Notes: generated from the letters alone by a model not told the origin. A stretch of 64,000 nucleotides of DNA from Bradyrhizobium cajani (GCF_009759665.1 NZ_WQNE01000010.1:124001-188000), one strand, 5' to 3'. Numbered from the stretch's first letter, positions 7,299 through 16,400 are shown. Numbers and translations: made by a program.

Positions 7299-8492
7299 TC
7301 ACCCCTGAAACGCAAACAGCTCGATCGGATCGCTGAAGCCGCGCACCTCGTGTTTGCCGACGTGCTCCAGCTCGAACTCCCGCTCCACCAATTCGGCGAA
7401 GGCGCGGGACAGCAGCACGTTCCGTCCCAACTGCTTGGTCAGGGCTTCGAGGCGGGAGGCCATGTTGACGGCGGGGCCGATGACGGTGAAGTCGAGCCGG
7501 CTGCTCGATCCGATGTTGCCGTACATGACGTCGCCGACATGGACACCGATGCCATAGTTCAGCGGCGCGCGGCTCGTCGCGTTGTTCCTCTCGTTGAGCG
7601 CAGCCATGGCCTGGCGGGCCTCGGCCACGGCACGCAGCAGGTTCGCGCAGGCATTGGGCTCATGAAGCGGAAAGATCGCGAGCAGGCCATCGCCGATGAA
7701 TTTGAGGATCTCGCCGCCGTGCCGCGCGATCGGCTCGGACATCGCGTCGAAATAATCGTTGAGGAGATCGATGACGTCGTCGCGCGGCCAGTTGTCGGAG
7801 ATCTTGGTGAAGTCGCGCAGATCGCAGATCATGATCGCGGCGCGCACCGTCGTGCCGGTGCCGCGCCTTGTGGCACCGGCCAGGATCAGCTCGCCGGCAT
7901 GGGAGCCGACATAGGTCTCCAGCAGCGTTCGCGCCAGGCGGTTCTTGACGCGGATCTCGCTGACCAGCGCCAGCACCGGCAACAGCTTCCTGAGACCGGC
8001 GATATGCCCCTCGTCGAACCCACCGGGCCGGTCGGTCGCGAAGGTGACGAGATGACGCTTGCCGAGCGTGTGGTGAAGCGGCCAGGCCACATAATCGGTG
8101 AGGCCGTTCGCCCGCATCTCGTCATAGAGAGCGTGCTTGCGGCCGAGCGAGGGATCCTGCTCGAGCCGCTCGCGGACCTCGGTGGCGCCGTCATGGATCT
8201 CGTTGGCGGCGCTGCCGATATATTCGGACCGTTCGCGAACATCGTAGTCGACGAGTGCGATCTCCGCCTCGCGCATCCCGTTGGACCACATCATGCGGGC
8301 CCCCAGCCATTGCGGGTGATTGATCAGGATGTGAAGCGTCGCCCGCTTGACCGGGATGCCCGCCTGCTGGAGGCGGATGCACATCTGCGTGAAGATATTG
8401 TCGATGAAGCGCTCGTCGCGCGTGCCGTTGGTCAGCCAGTCGACGACGCCGTCGGCTTGCGTGGCGGGGGCGTGGTTGTCTGGCGCGTTCAT
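7299..8492 (-). CDS. Class III adenylate/guanylate cyclase
   Basis: Soluble cyclase of about 397 residues. The C-terminal half is the catalytic domain with both metal sites visible (IMICDLRDFTKISD and FIGDGLLAIF) and the later GIGVHVGDVMYGNIGSS and IGPAVNMASRLE segments that complete the active site. The N-terminal half (LTNGTRDERFIDNIFTQMCIRLQQAGIPVKRATLH...) is a sensory region found in many rhizobial cyclases, with no transmembrane segment. ATG 8492 (MNAPDNHAP) has AAGGGGCAGG upstream. It stands alone; signal and product are unknown. Confidence 0.85.
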   Translation of the reverse strand: MNAPDNHAPATQADGVVDWLTNGTRDERFIDNIFTQMCIRLQQAGIPVKRATLHILINHPQWLGARMMWSNGMREAEIALVDYDVRERSEYIGSAANEIHDGATEVRERLEQDPSLGRKHALYDEMRANGLTDYVAWPLHHTLGKRHLVTFATDRPGGFDEGHIAGLRKLLPVLALVSEIRVKNRLARTLLETYVGSHAGELILAGATRRGTGTTVRAAIMICDLRDFTKISDNWPRDDVIDLLNDYFDAMSEPIARHGGEILKFIGDGLLAIFPLHEPNACANLLRAVAEARQAMAALNERNNATSRAPLNYGIGVHVGDVMYGNIGSSSRLDFTVIGPAVNMASRLEALTKQLGRNVLLSRAFAELVEREFELEHVGKHEVRGFSDPIELFAFQG

Positions 8493-8608
8493 ATCCTGCC
8501 CCTTCGCGGGTGACTGCATCTTGCGGAGATATCGTGCTCCGGCGCGGCGGCGTCAACCTGGCCAGTTGCCCGGTTTGGGCGCATCGGGCGATCGGGGGTG
8601 CTCGCCGT

Positions 8609-9193
8609 CTAGGCGGCGAGCCGGATCGATCCCAGCACGACCAGACCCGATGCGAGCGCGAGGCTCGATTGCTCGGTCAGTTCGACCTTCAGCGTGCCAC
8701 CGCCCGGAATCGCGAAGCTCTCGCCGCCGAGGCGAATGCTGCAATCGCCGCGAGGCGCATGGATGAGATGCGTTCCGGCGGACAAGACGCGATCGCCGCG
8801 TGCCCTGAGCGCTTCGAGCTCGATCTCAACTGCACCCCGCCGCGCCATCAGGTTCACGACCTCGACCGGGCCGGCCTCGAGCTCGGTCACGATCGCGAGC
8901 TCGCCGGGGAAGCGCACCGTCGTAAAAGGTTCACGCTCGTCGAATTCCTGTCCCGGCGCCTTCAACACCAGACCACGCCCGCCCACGACCATCTGCAGGC
9001 GGTCGATGCCGGGCATGTGGGAGAACGGACCGGGCGCCACGATGGGCGTACTGGCAAAACGCCAGAGCAGGCTGTCCCAGTCCTTTGCCGGGCTATCTGC
9101 GCGATGGGCGTCCGCGATGTCGGTGAAAACGCCACCGCCGTTCTTCCAGGGCGAGCGGGTGTAGTCTTCGGATTTCAGCAGCGTGGTCTTCAT
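8609..9193 (-). CDS. hutD: HutD/Ves family cupin-like protein
   Basis: Protein of 194 residues with the family signature SPWKNGGG near the N-terminus and a double-stranded beta-helix fold implied by GPGPFSHMPG and the later Gly-rich strands. HutD members are often encoded with histidine-use (hut) genes and are proposed to hold down formimino-glutamate levels, but many, as here, stand apart from any hut operon. The symbol refers to the family, not to a proven role. No hut gene is seen nearby. Confidence 0.8.
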   Translation of the reverse strand: MKTTLLKSEDYTRSPWKNGGGVFTDIADAHRADSPAKDWDSLLWRFASTPIVAPGPFSHMPGIDRLQMVVGGRGLVLKAPGQEFDEREPFTTVRFPGELAIVTELEAGPVEVVNLMARRGAVEIELEALRARGDRVLSAGTHLIHAPRGDCSIRLGGESFAIPGGGTLKVELTEQSSLALASGLVVLGSIRLAA

Positions 9194-9383
9194 GTCCTCA
9201 TCATGCCCGTGACGGGCCGACTTTGCCAGCCGGTCTGAACTTCGTCGCGAGAGCCTCGGCCGATGTCGCTATTTCGACGTCAATGCCGCCACGGCGGCAC
9301 CGGTCTGCCCGCTAATGCCGGCCGGGCGCACGGCCTGTGCGCGCTCGCCCAACCGGTCTCACGGACTCGTGAGCGGCTCGAAA

Positions 9384-9409
9384 GTAACTCGGGGTGCGGT
9401 CGAGACGAA
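9384..9409 (+). promoter_or_regulatory. Candidate ECF-sigma (SigF-type) promoter of the bufferin operon
   Basis: GTAACT at 9384-9389 and CGAA at 9406-9409 are separated by exactly 16 bases. This matches, with one change, the GTAACC-N16-CGAA element known for SigF promoters of Caulobacter, which drive its metal-induced bufferin operon. It lies 55 bases before the start of the DUF2282 gene. No sigma or anti-sigma gene is in this window. Confidence 0.65.
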
Positions 9410-9464
9410 TGAAACAATGTGCTTTTCGCTCGCGAAGCGATTCCATTTCAAAAGGAGAGTCCTG

Positions 9465-9770
9465 ATGTCTGCCAAGCATGCTGTCACTTCGATCGTTCTG
9501 GCCGGTGCGATGTCGACCGCACTCGCCAGTCTTGCCGCCGCGGGCCCGCTGACCAAGGCCGAGGCCGATGCGGCCGTCGCCGCCAAGAAGGAAAAGTGTT
9601 TCGGCGTCGCGCTGAAGGGCCAAAACGACTGCGCGGCGGGACCGGGCACGACCTGCCAGGGCACCTCGACCGTCGACTTCCAGGGCAACGCCTGGAAATT
9701 CGTGCAGGGCGGCACCTGCACCAGCATCGAGCTGCCGGGCGGCAAGAAGGGCTCGCTCAAGCCGATCTGA
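9465..9770 (+). CDS. bufA: Bufferin precursor, DUF2282 family (copper-binding RiPP)
   Basis: Precursor of 101 residues with a signal peptide (about residues 1-26, ending SLAAA) and four Cys in the mature part: C45 (EKCFGV), C56 (NDCAAG), C64 (TTCQG) and C85 (GGTCTS). In the characterised Caulobacter system, the DUF692 enzyme modifies Cys residues of this family to thiooxazole-type rings and the exported product binds and buffers copper in the periplasm. All four Cys and the [12 protein letters not shown] core are present. ATG 9465 has AAGGAG at ideal spacing. First gene of a four-gene operon. Alternative upstream starts would remove the signal peptide from the N-terminus. Confidence 0.88.
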   Translation: MSAKHAVTSIVLAGAMSTALASLAAAGPLTKAEADAAVAAKKEKCFGVALKGQNDCAAGPGTTCQGTSTVDFQGNAWKFVQGGTCTSIELPGGKKGSLKPI

Positions 9771-9817
9771 CGCACCGCGTCGCAACCACGACAACAGAGG
9801 AACAGCGGAGAGGAACC

Positions 9818-10732
9818 ATGACGATGGCAATCGCTCCCAAAACGTCCGCGGTGCCGCTCCGCTATTCCACCCCCATCGGCGGCGTTGCCGGGACGAGCTT
9901 CAAGCCAGAGCACCTGCCGGCCATCGTGAACGCGGGGCCGCAACGCGGCTTCTTCGAGGTTCACGCCGAAAACTACATGGGCGCGGGTGGGCCACCACAT
10001 CGCGCGCTGGAGGCGATCCGCCGCGATCATTCGCTGTCGCTGCATGGCGTGTGCATGTCGATCGGCGGCCTCCAGCCGCTCGACAAGGCGCATCTGGCAC
10101 GCTTCCGCGGCCTGGTCGCGCGCTATCAGCCTGCGCTTGTCTCCGAACACCTTGCCTGGTCGACACATGAGACCAGCTTTTTCAACGATCTGCTGCCGCT
10201 GCCGTATACGCAAGCGACGCTGGCTTGCGTCTGCGATCACATCGACCAGGTGCAGGATGCAATCCGCCGGCCGCTGCTGCTGGAGAACCCGTCGACCTAT
10301 GTCGCCTTCCGCGACTCGTCGATGAGCGAGACCGACTTCATCCGCGCTATTTCCGAGCGCACCGGCTGCGGGCTGCTGCTCGACATCAACAACGTGTTCG
10401 TGTCGGCGACCAATCACGGGTTTTCCGCGCTGGACTATCTTGCCGACTTTCCGCTGTCGCGGGTTGGGGAAATTCATCTCGCCGGGCACACCGAGCAGAC
10501 CGACGACGAGGGCGATTTGCTGCTGATCGACAGCCATGACGGCCCAGTCGCAGATGCCGTCTGGAAGCTCTACGAGATCGTCATCCGGCGCCGCGGCCCG
10601 GTCCCGACGCTGATCGAGTGGGACAGCAAGATTCCGGACTGGCCGGTGCTGCAAGCGGAAGCCGCCGCCGCGCAGGCGATCCTCGATGGCTGCCGGCCAT
10701 CCGCCGCGAGCGGGGATCGTCATGCCGCCTGA
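9818..10732 (+). CDS. bufB: MNIO (DUF692) enzyme, bufferin-modifying
   Basis: Multinuclear non-haem iron oxidase of 304 residues with a TIM-barrel fold. The expected metal ligands are all visible: E51-N52 (HAENYMG), H76 ([10 protein letters not shown]), E110-H111 (SEHLAW), E156-N157 (ENPSTY), D189 and N191-N192 (LLDINN), H200, H220 and H224 (IHLAGH), the D238-H240 pair (DSHD) and the Glu of EWD near 269. Its established role in bufferin loci is oxidative conversion of Cys in the DUF2282 peptide. ATG 9818 has GGAGAGGAA upstream. The next gene begins inside its last codons. Confidence 0.9.
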   Translation: MTMAIAPKTSAVPLRYSTPIGGVAGTSFKPEHLPAIVNAGPQRGFFEVHAENYMGAGGPPHRALEAIRRDHSLSLHGVCMSIGGLQPLDKAHLARFRGLVARYQPALVSEHLAWSTHETSFFNDLLPLPYTQATLACVCDHIDQVQDAIRRPLLLENPSTYVAFRDSSMSETDFIRAISERTGCGLLLDINNVFVSATNHGFSALDYLADFPLSRVGEIHLAGHTEQTDDEGDLLLIDSHDGPVADAVWKLYEIVIRRRGPVPTLIEWDSKIPDWPVLQAEAAAAQAILDGCRPSAASGDRHAA

Positions 10733-11504
10733 GCAACACCTGTCCTTTGCCGCGACCTTCGCCCCGGCGCTGCTGGACCCGGCGCGGACCGCACCTGCGA
10801 TCGTGACCGGCCCGAACGGCAAGGCGGCCGGCAAGCGCTACGCCGTCTACCGCAACAACGTCACCGTGAGCCTGATCGAGGCCCTCGCCGCGATCTATCC
10901 AACGGTGCAGCGCATCACGGGTCCGGACTTCTTCCGGGCGATGGCGCGCTTCCATGTCCGCAGCAACCCGCCGACATCGCCGCTGCTGTTCGACTATGGC
11001 CACGACTTTCCGGACTTCATCGCGCAGTACGAGCACGCGCAGACCATGCCCTGGCTCGCCGGCGTTGCGCGCATCGAGCGGGCCTGGCTCGACGCCTACC
11101 ATGCGTGCGATGCCGCACCGTTGTCGCCGGCCCGGCTGTCCGCGATCGTCCCGGACCAGTTGGCCGAGATCGTGTTCACGCCGCATCCGGCGATGCGGAT
11201 CATACGCTCGCCGTTTGCCGCCGTGACGATCTTCGCGGCCAACCGCGATGGCGCCCCCACCGCGCGCATCGATGCGTCCACACCCGAGGACGCGCTGATC
11301 ACGCGGCCTGATGTCGAGGTCGCGGTGGGGCATCTTCCTCCCGGCGGTGCCGTCTTTGCCGCCTGCCTGGCCTCCGGACAGCCGCTCGGCGAAGCCGCCA
11401 GCGCGGCGCTCGAGGCGTCTGCGGACTTCGACATCGCCACGAACATCGCCGGCCTGATCGAGGCCGGCGCATTCACCTCGCTTGCTCTCGGAGACGTACC
11501 ATGA
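10722..11504 (+). CDS. bufC: DUF2063 partner protein of the MNIO enzyme
   Basis: Protein of 260 residues with the N-terminal DUF2063 domain (about 8-95), recognised by [22 protein letters not shown] and the later [15 protein letters not shown]. In bufferin systems this protein binds the precursor and presents it to the DUF692 enzyme. It overlaps the preceding gene by 11 bases and the next by 4, so the three are translationally coupled. ATG 10722 was chosen to start directly before the domain; an earlier start would lie deep inside the enzyme gene. Confidence 0.85.
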   Translation: MPPEQHLSFAATFAPALLDPARTAPAIVTGPNGKAAGKRYAVYRNNVTVSLIEALAAIYPTVQRITGPDFFRAMARFHVRSNPPTSPLLFDYGHDFPDFIAQYEHAQTMPWLAGVARIERAWLDAYHACDAAPLSPARLSAIVPDQLAEIVFTPHPAMRIIRSPFAAVTIFAANRDGAPTARIDASTPEDALITRPDVEVAVGHLPPGGAVFAACLASGQPLGEAASAALEASADFDIATNIAGLIEAGAFTSLALGDVP

Positions 11505-12007
11505 TCACGGACCAACGCATGGCGACAGGCGGCGGTCCGCCGTCGCTCGGGCTGCTCATCGACAAGGCCAATCAACTTGTGCAGACGATCGCCACGCCAT
11601 CGCTCGTCCAGCTCGTGCTGCGCGTGGCGCTGGCGGTGCCGTTCTGGCGCTCGGGCATCCTCAAATGGGACGGCTTCCTGCGGCTCAACGACACCGCGGT
11701 GACGCTGTTCAGCGACGAATTCATGCTGCATCTGCCGGGCGGCCCCTATCACTTTCCGGCACCGACGGTGATGGCCTTCCTGTCGGGCTCCGGCGAAATC
11801 ATGTTCCCGATCCTCCTGGTGCTGGGACTCGGCACAAGGTTCGCAGGGCTCGGACTGTTGTTCATGACGCTGATCGTCGAGCTCACCGTGCCGGACGGCT
11901 GGCCGATTCACCTCACCTGGGCGGCGATGGCGCTCGCCCTCATGGCTTACGGACCCGGGCACATCTCGCTCGACCATCTCATCTGTCGCGCACGATCGCA
12001 CGCGTGA
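11501..12007 (+). CDS. DoxX-family membrane protein of the bufferin operon
   Basis: Integral membrane protein of 168 residues with four likely membrane segments (LVLRVALAVPFWRSGI, FPILLVLGLGTRFAGLGLLF and two shorter ones). The W-R-S-G-I-L-K-W-D-G phrase is typical of DoxX members. Its ATG overlaps the preceding stop (ATGA). A DoxX gene commonly closes DUF2282-DUF692-DUF2063 operons; the role is unproven, perhaps redox upkeep at the membrane. Confidence 0.85.
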   Translation: MITDQRMATGGGPPSLGLLIDKANQLVQTIATPSLVQLVLRVALAVPFWRSGILKWDGFLRLNDTAVTLFSDEFMLHLPGGPYHFPAPTVMAFLSGSGEIMFPILLVLGLGTRFAGLGLLFMTLIVELTVPDGWPIHLTWAAMALALMAYGPGHISLDHLICRARSHA

Positions 12008-12023
12008 TAGGGCGCGGCCGGCG

Positions 12024-12869
12024 TTACATCCCGCTCAGGCCGCTATCGACCGCGAGCGTCTGCGCGGTGACGTAGACGCTTTCGTCGGAGAGGAAGAACA
12101 GCACGGCATAGGCGATCTCCCAGGCCGTGGCCTGGCGGCCGAAGGGGACGTGACCCTTGCCGCGCGAGGGGCGGCCGGCGCCGGCTTCGCGGCCGTTGGG
12201 GGTGTCGACGAGGCCGGGATAGACGAGATTGGCGCGGATGCCGCGGCGCGATCCGAGATGGGCGATGTTGCGCATGAGGCCGCCGAGCGCGGCCTTGGAG
12301 GAATCGTACACCGCCATCTGCGAGCCGGCCTTCAGCGCGGCGATGGAGGAGATGAAGACGATGGCGCCGCCATCGTCGAATCTCGGCAGCGCGGCACGGC
12401 AGCACAGCATGGGCCCACGGACGTTGACGTCGTAGATCCTGTTCCACTCTTCGGGGCTGACGGCATCGAGGCCGACCTTGCCGAAGGTGCCGATGTTCAG
12501 CACCATGCCGTCGAGCCCGCCCATGGCGCAATGCGCTTCCTCGATCATGCGCTGAACGTCGGCTTCGCTCGTGACGTCGGCGGCGATGGCAAAGGCCTCA
12601 CCGCCTTCGTCGGTGATGCGCTTCACCGTCTGTTCCGCCGAGGTCCGGTTGAGATCGGCGACGGCGACCTTCGCACCCTCGCGGGCGCACAAGATGCTCA
12701 TGGCGCGGCCATTGCCGATCGGATCGGTGGCGGCGTCGAACACGCGCTGGCCGCCGCCGACGATGAGGATGCGGCGGCCCTTCAGCCGTCCCCTGCCCGG
12801 CGCCTCGCCTAATGACTCCGCGCTGGGCGAACGGACATAACGCTCCGGCTTGCTCTCGGTTTCCGTCAT
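12024..12869 (-). CDS. Short-chain dehydrogenase/reductase
   Basis: Rossmann-fold oxidoreductase of 281 residues. The catalytic Ser and the YxxxK pair are in FISSIAAL and YDSSKAALGG, and the NAD(P) loop is GGGQRVFDAATDPIGNG. That loop is longer than the usual TGxxxGIG by an insertion, seen in some FabG-like paralogues from catabolic loci. The Asp in VADLN after beta-2 favours NAD over NADP. It lies 9 bases after the carboxymuconolactone-like gene and is probably the last gene of the TetR operon. Substrate unknown. Confidence 0.85.
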   Translation of the reverse strand: MTETESKPERYVRSPSAESLGEAPGRGRLKGRRILIVGGGQRVFDAATDPIGNGRAMSILCAREGAKVAVADLNRTSAEQTVKRITDEGGEAFAIAADVTSEADVQRMIEEAHCAMGGLDGMVLNIGTFGKVGLDAVSPEEWNRIYDVNVRGPMLCCRAALPRFDDGGAIVFISSIAALKAGSQMAVYDSSKAALGGLMRNIAHLGSRRGIRANLVYPGLVDTPNGREAGAGRPSRGKGHVPFGRQATAWEIAYAVLFFLSDESVYVTAQTLAVDSGLSGM

Positions 12870-12878
12870 CTCAACCGC

Positions 12879-13430
12879 CTACTTCTTGCCGCCGTCATAG
12901 ACCTTCATGCCGGCGGCGGGATCGAGATCGGTCTCGGTCGCTTCGGTGAGGCGCGCCATCATCATGTAGAAGCCGAGCGCGACGATGGATTCGACGATCT
13001 CCTGGTCGCTGAAGTGCGCGCGGGCAGCAGCGAACGTCGCTTCGGGAACGCGGACGTTCTCGACGACCTCGCGGCCGAACTTGAGCAGCGCACGCTCGCT
13101 CTCGTTCAGCGCCGCGGCGTCGTAGTCGCCGCGCTCGACGGCGTCGATCTGGGCCTGCGTGCAGCCGACGCCGAGCGCGATCGGCACGTGCTGGCGCCAT
13201 TCATAGGCGCCGCCTTCGAGCTGCGCGGCCTGGAGGATCAGCAGTTCGCGGTTCACTGCCGAGAGCTTCTGCTTGTGCAGGATCGAATTGCCGAGCCGCA
13301 TCGCCGGGATCATGTTGGCCTCGGCATGGGCCATCATGCGAAAGATGTTGAGCTTGACCGGCATGCGGTCGAACGAGGCGCGGATGTCGCCGCTCGTCGT
13401 CTCCGGATCAATCAGCGGCAGCCTTGCCAC
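12879..13430 (-). CDS. Carboxymuconolactone decarboxylase-like (AhpD-fold) protein
   Basis: All-helical protein of 183 residues. The family core is REllILqAAQLEGGAYEWRQH-like: the Glu and the EWxxH pair are present, but the CxxC of AhpD is absent, so peroxidase-type thiol chemistry is unlikely. Such proteins often accompany aromatic or lactone catabolism. The start overlaps the 3' end of the TetR gene by 23 bases, implying one transcript. Confidence 0.82.
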   Translation of the reverse strand: MARLPLIDPETTSGDIRASFDRMPVKLNIFRMMAHAEANMIPAMRLGNSILHKQKLSAVNRELLILQAAQLEGGAYEWRQHVPIALGVGCTQAQIDAVERGDYDAAALNESERALLKFGREVVENVRVPEATFAAARAHFSDQEIVESIVALGFYMMMARLTEATETDLDPAAGMKVYDGGKK

Positions 13431-14103
13431 GGTTCTCTCCCTTGGTTTTTCGTTTCTTGTTGTCGTCGTTGCTCGCCGCGATCAGCGACAGGAAGAAGGC
13501 GAGATAGCGCTCGATCGCCTCGATCACCTTCGGCCGCGGCGAGGGTGCCGCGCCCATCACGTAATGCTCGAGGCGGATGTAGATGAGGCCGGCGGCGAAC
13601 AGCCGCGCGGTCTCGCGCGGATCCGGCGTCGAGACAAGGCCCGCGAGCGCAAAGCCGCGGAAATAATCCGTCATCAGGCTCTGCTCGCGCGCATAGAAAT
13701 GATCGGCAAATTTGGCGCGGATGCCGGGCACGCGGTTGCGCTCGGCAGTGATGACCTTCTGAAACTGGTGCTCGCGCGGATCGGACCATTGCTCGACGAG
13801 GTCCAATGCGAACTGCCGGCAGAACGCGGCGGGCTGGCGCGCGAGCTGCCTGTAGCGCGGCTCCTCCAGGCGGCTCGCCGAGCTGGCCGGGCCGTGCTCG
13901 GCAACAATCGCTTCCAGGATCGCGGCCTTGCCGGAGAAATGATTGTAGAGGCTGCTCTCGCGGATGCCAACGCGGCGCGCCAGCTCGCGCATCGAGGCGC
14001 CGCCATAGCCACTCTGCGCGAACAGGTTGAGCGCCTCGGTGAGGATACGCTCGCGGGTCGTGGGCGCAGCCGCTTCCGCCGCGCTGGAGGTGTGGACAGC
14101 CAT
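13408..14103 (-). CDS. TetR-family regulator of the catabolic locus
   Basis: Regulator of 231 residues. The N-terminal HTH (about 18-62) reads ILTEALNLFAQSGYGG, then MRELARRVGIRESSLYNHF. The remainder is a ligand-binding helical domain, with a very basic tail (NKKRKTKGENRGK). It is first in a transcript with the AhpD-fold and SDR genes, and faces a plus-strand operon across a gap holding two large palindromes that fit a TetR dimer. Expected to repress both sides until a ligand, perhaps an acyl-CoA or aromatic compound, binds. Confidence 0.88.
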   Translation of the reverse strand: MAVHTSSAAEAAAPTTRERILTEALNLFAQSGYGGASMRELARRVGIRESSLYNHFSGKAAILEAIVAEHGPASSASRLEEPRYRQLARQPAAFCRQFALDLVEQWSDPREHQFQKVITAERNRVPGIRAKFADHFYAREQSLMTDYFRGFALAGLVSTPDPRETARLFAAGLIYIRLEHYVMGAAPSPRPKVIEAIERYLAFFLSLIAASNDDNKKRKTKGENRGKAAAD

Positions 14104-14110
14104 GCGACTT

Positions 14111-14158
14111 GACTAACGAACGATCGTTCGCTAGTCAACCGTACGAACGATCGTTCGT
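14111..14158. promoter_or_regulatory. Twin palindromic TetR operators
   Basis: Two sites share the core CGAACGATCGTTCG. Site 1 (14111-14136) is a 26-bp palindrome with one mismatched pair, arms GACTAACGAACGA and TCGTTCGCTAGTC. Site 2 (14143-14158) is ACGAACGATCGTTCGT, a perfect 16-bp palindrome. Centres are 27 bp apart. They begin 7 bases from the TetR start codon. Confidence 0.8.
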
Positions 14159-14270
14159 TTGCCAGTCTGGCGGCGATGGTCGTGGCCCGCAAGATCGCTT
14201 TCGGGCGCCGTTCTCGCGTTTCAACTCCGCTCCATCGAGAAGCGGAGAGCAATTCCTGGGGAGACGATTC

Positions 14271-15491
14271 ATGGCGCGCTTTGCCCGACTGCGCGTGGCC
14301 TGCATCCTGTTGCCGCTGCTCGCAGCAGGCCCCGTTCAAGCCCAACCCGCTCAAGCCCAAAACGCGAAATACGATCCCGGCGCCGACGACAAGACCATCA
14401 AGATCGGCACCACGGCGCCGCTGAGCGGCCCGGTGTCGGCCTTCGCCCAGATCGCCAAATCGGCGGAGGCCTATTTCCGCAAGGTGAACGACGACGGCGG
14501 CGTCAACGGGCGGCGCATCCAGATGATCATCGCTGACGATGCCTACAGCCCGCCGAAGACGGTGGAGCAGACGCGGCGGCTGGTCGAGAGCGAGGAAGTG
14601 CTGCTGATCTTCGGCGGCGTCGGCACGCCGACCAACAGCGCCGTGCACAAATATCTCAACGACCGCAGGGTGCCGCAGCTGTTCCTCGGTTCGGGCGCCG
14701 CGAAGTGGGACGATCCCAAGAACTTTCCGTGGACAATCGGCTGGCAGCCGACCTATCGCGACGAGGCGATCGCCTACGCCAGATACATCAAGGCGAGCCA
14801 CGCCCATGCGAAGATCGGCGTGCTCTACCAGAACGACGATCTCGGCAAGGACTATCTGAAGGCGCTGGAGGAAGGGCTCGGCAGCGGCGAGGCGATCGTG
14901 GCGCGCGCCGCCTACGAAACCTCGGCGCCGACCGTCGACACCCAGATCCTGCAACTGAAGACCGCCGGCGCCGACGTCGTGCTGGTGGCGGCGACGCCGA
15001 AATTCGCAGCCCAGGCCATCCGCAAGATCGGCGAGATCGGCTGGAAGCCTGTGACCATCATCTCCAACGTCTCGGCGTCGATCAGCGGCGTGCTGGAGCC
15101 GGCCGGCAAGGACAATTCCACCGGCGTCATCTCCAGCCAGTATCTGAAGGACGCGACCGATCCCGCACTGAAGGACGATGCCGGTTACAAAGAGTGGCTC
15201 GCCTTCATGGACAAGTACCTGCCGGAGGCCAACAAGAACGACTGGCTCAACGTCTATGGCTACACCATCGCGCAGACACTGGTGACCGTGCTGAAGGCGG
15301 CCGGCAATGACCTCACCCGCGCCAATGTGATGAAGCAGGCAACGATGCTCAGGGACGTTCGCCTGCCGATGCTGATCAACGGCACCGCGGTGAACAATTC
15401 GCCCGAGCGCTATACGCCGATGACGAGCCTTCAGCTCATCCGCTTCGACGGCACGCGCTGGGTGCCGTTCGGCGACCTCCTGAAGAACTGA
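14271..15491 (+). CDS. ABC transporter substrate-binding protein, branched-chain amino-acid (LivK) type
   Basis: Periplasmic type I binding protein of 406 residues. Signal peptide MARFARLRVACILLPLLAAG, cut near PVQAQ. The mature part starts with the familiar IKIGTTAPLSGPVSAFAQI and has the GxxNGRRI and FGGVGTPTNSAV segments. Proteins of this class in catabolic loci often bind aromatic acids rather than amino acids. ATG 14271 has GGGGAG upstream. No permease or ATPase gene accompanies it here, so it must share a transporter encoded elsewhere. Confidence 0.85.
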   Translation: MARFARLRVACILLPLLAAGPVQAQPAQAQNAKYDPGADDKTIKIGTTAPLSGPVSAFAQIAKSAEAYFRKVNDDGGVNGRRIQMIIADDAYSPPKTVEQTRRLVESEEVLLIFGGVGTPTNSAVHKYLNDRRVPQLFLGSGAAKWDDPKNFPWTIGWQPTYRDEAIAYARYIKASHAHAKIGVLYQNDDLGKDYLKALEEGLGSGEAIVARAAYETSAPTVDTQILQLKTAGADVVLVAATPKFAAQAIRKIGEIGWKPVTIISNVSASISGVLEPAGKDNSTGVISSQYLKDATDPALKDDAGYKEWLAFMDKYLPEANKNDWLNVYGYTIAQTLVTVLKAAGNDLTRANVMKQATMLRDVRLPMLINGTAVNNSPERYTPMTSLQLIRFDGTRWVPFGDLLKN

Positions 15492-15495
15492 GCAA

Positions 15496-16389
15496 ATGCG
15501 ACAGATCAGGATCGGCAGCATGCGGGTCGATCTCGTCAGCGAGATCGCCGCGCTTGCCTTCGACAAGAGCTGGCTGTTCGCCAACGTCACCGACGAGGTG
15601 ATCGCGGAGAACCGGAGCTGGCTCGATCACCGCTATATCGAGCCGGAGACCGGCCGCTTCATCCTCAGCCATCACTCCTATCTGGTGCGCTCGCCGCGCT
15701 GGACCGCCATCGTCGACACCTGCTGCGGCAACCACAAGAGGCGGCCGCGCGTGCCGGCGTGGAACGATCTCAACCAGCCTTATCTCGAAAACATGCAGGC
15801 GCTGGGCGTTGCGCCCGAACAGGTCGATTTCGTGATGTGCACGCATCTGCATGTCGACCACGTCGGCTGGAACACGCGGCTTCTCGACGGCCGCTGGGTG
15901 CCGACCTTCCCCAACGCGCGTTATCTGATGGGCCGCGCCGAATACCGGCACTTCGAGGCCGCGCACAATGCCGCGCCGAAGAGCCCGGTGAACCACGGCT
16001 CGTTCGAGGACTCCGTGTTGCCGGTGGTCGCGGCCGGGCTCGCCGAACTGGTCGAGACCGATCATCGCCTGTTTAGCGATCGCGACGCGGCCCTGCGCTT
16101 TGCGCCGGCGCCGGGCCATACCGCCGGCAACATGCAGATCCACCTGAACGGCGGCCACGATCACGCGGTGATGTCGGGCGACGTCATCCATCATCCGATC
16201 CAGTGCGCTGCGCCGTGGCTGTCGAATGCCGCCGACGTCGATCCGGCCGCTGCGGTCGCGACGCGGCTGGCGCTGCTCCAGGAGCTTGCGGACACGCCGA
16301 GCTATCTGCTCACCGGCCATTTTCCGGCACCGACCGCCGGGCGCGTGGTCCGGCACGGCGATGCCTACAGATTTCGTTTCGAGGATTAG
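15496..16389 (+). CDS. Metallo-beta-lactamase-fold hydrolase
   Basis: Cytoplasmic MBL hydrolase of 297 residues with complete two-zinc motif THLHVDHVGW, plus APGHTAGN, MSGDVIHHP and the late LTGHFPAP. No signal peptide. The fold branch is that of lactonases and related esterase-like hydrolases. It follows the binding protein by 4 bases and precedes a second binding protein by 11, so it is in the middle of an operon. Lactone or ester ring opening would suit the locus, but the substrate is not determined. Confidence 0.85.
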   Translation: MRQIRIGSMRVDLVSEIAALAFDKSWLFANVTDEVIAENRSWLDHRYIEPETGRFILSHHSYLVRSPRWTAIVDTCCGNHKRRPRVPAWNDLNQPYLENMQALGVAPEQVDFVMCTHLHVDHVGWNTRLLDGRWVPTFPNARYLMGRAEYRHFEAAHNAAPKSPVNHGSFEDSVLPVVAAGLAELVETDHRLFSDRDAALRFAPAPGHTAGNMQIHLNGGHDHAVMSGDVIHHPIQCAAPWLSNAADVDPAAAVATRLALLQELADTPSYLLTGHFPAPTAGRVVRHGDAYRFRFED

Positions 16390-16400
16390 GGGGAACCATC

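Noticed and set aside
9315..9464. Earlier in-frame start for the DUF2282 precursor
   Set aside because: It would place about 50 extra residues before the signal peptide and ignore the AAGGAG site at ATG 9465.
14111..14158. Possible CRISPR-like or short tandem repeat
   Set aside because: Only two palindromes, different lengths, placed between divergent genes; they fit TetR operators.
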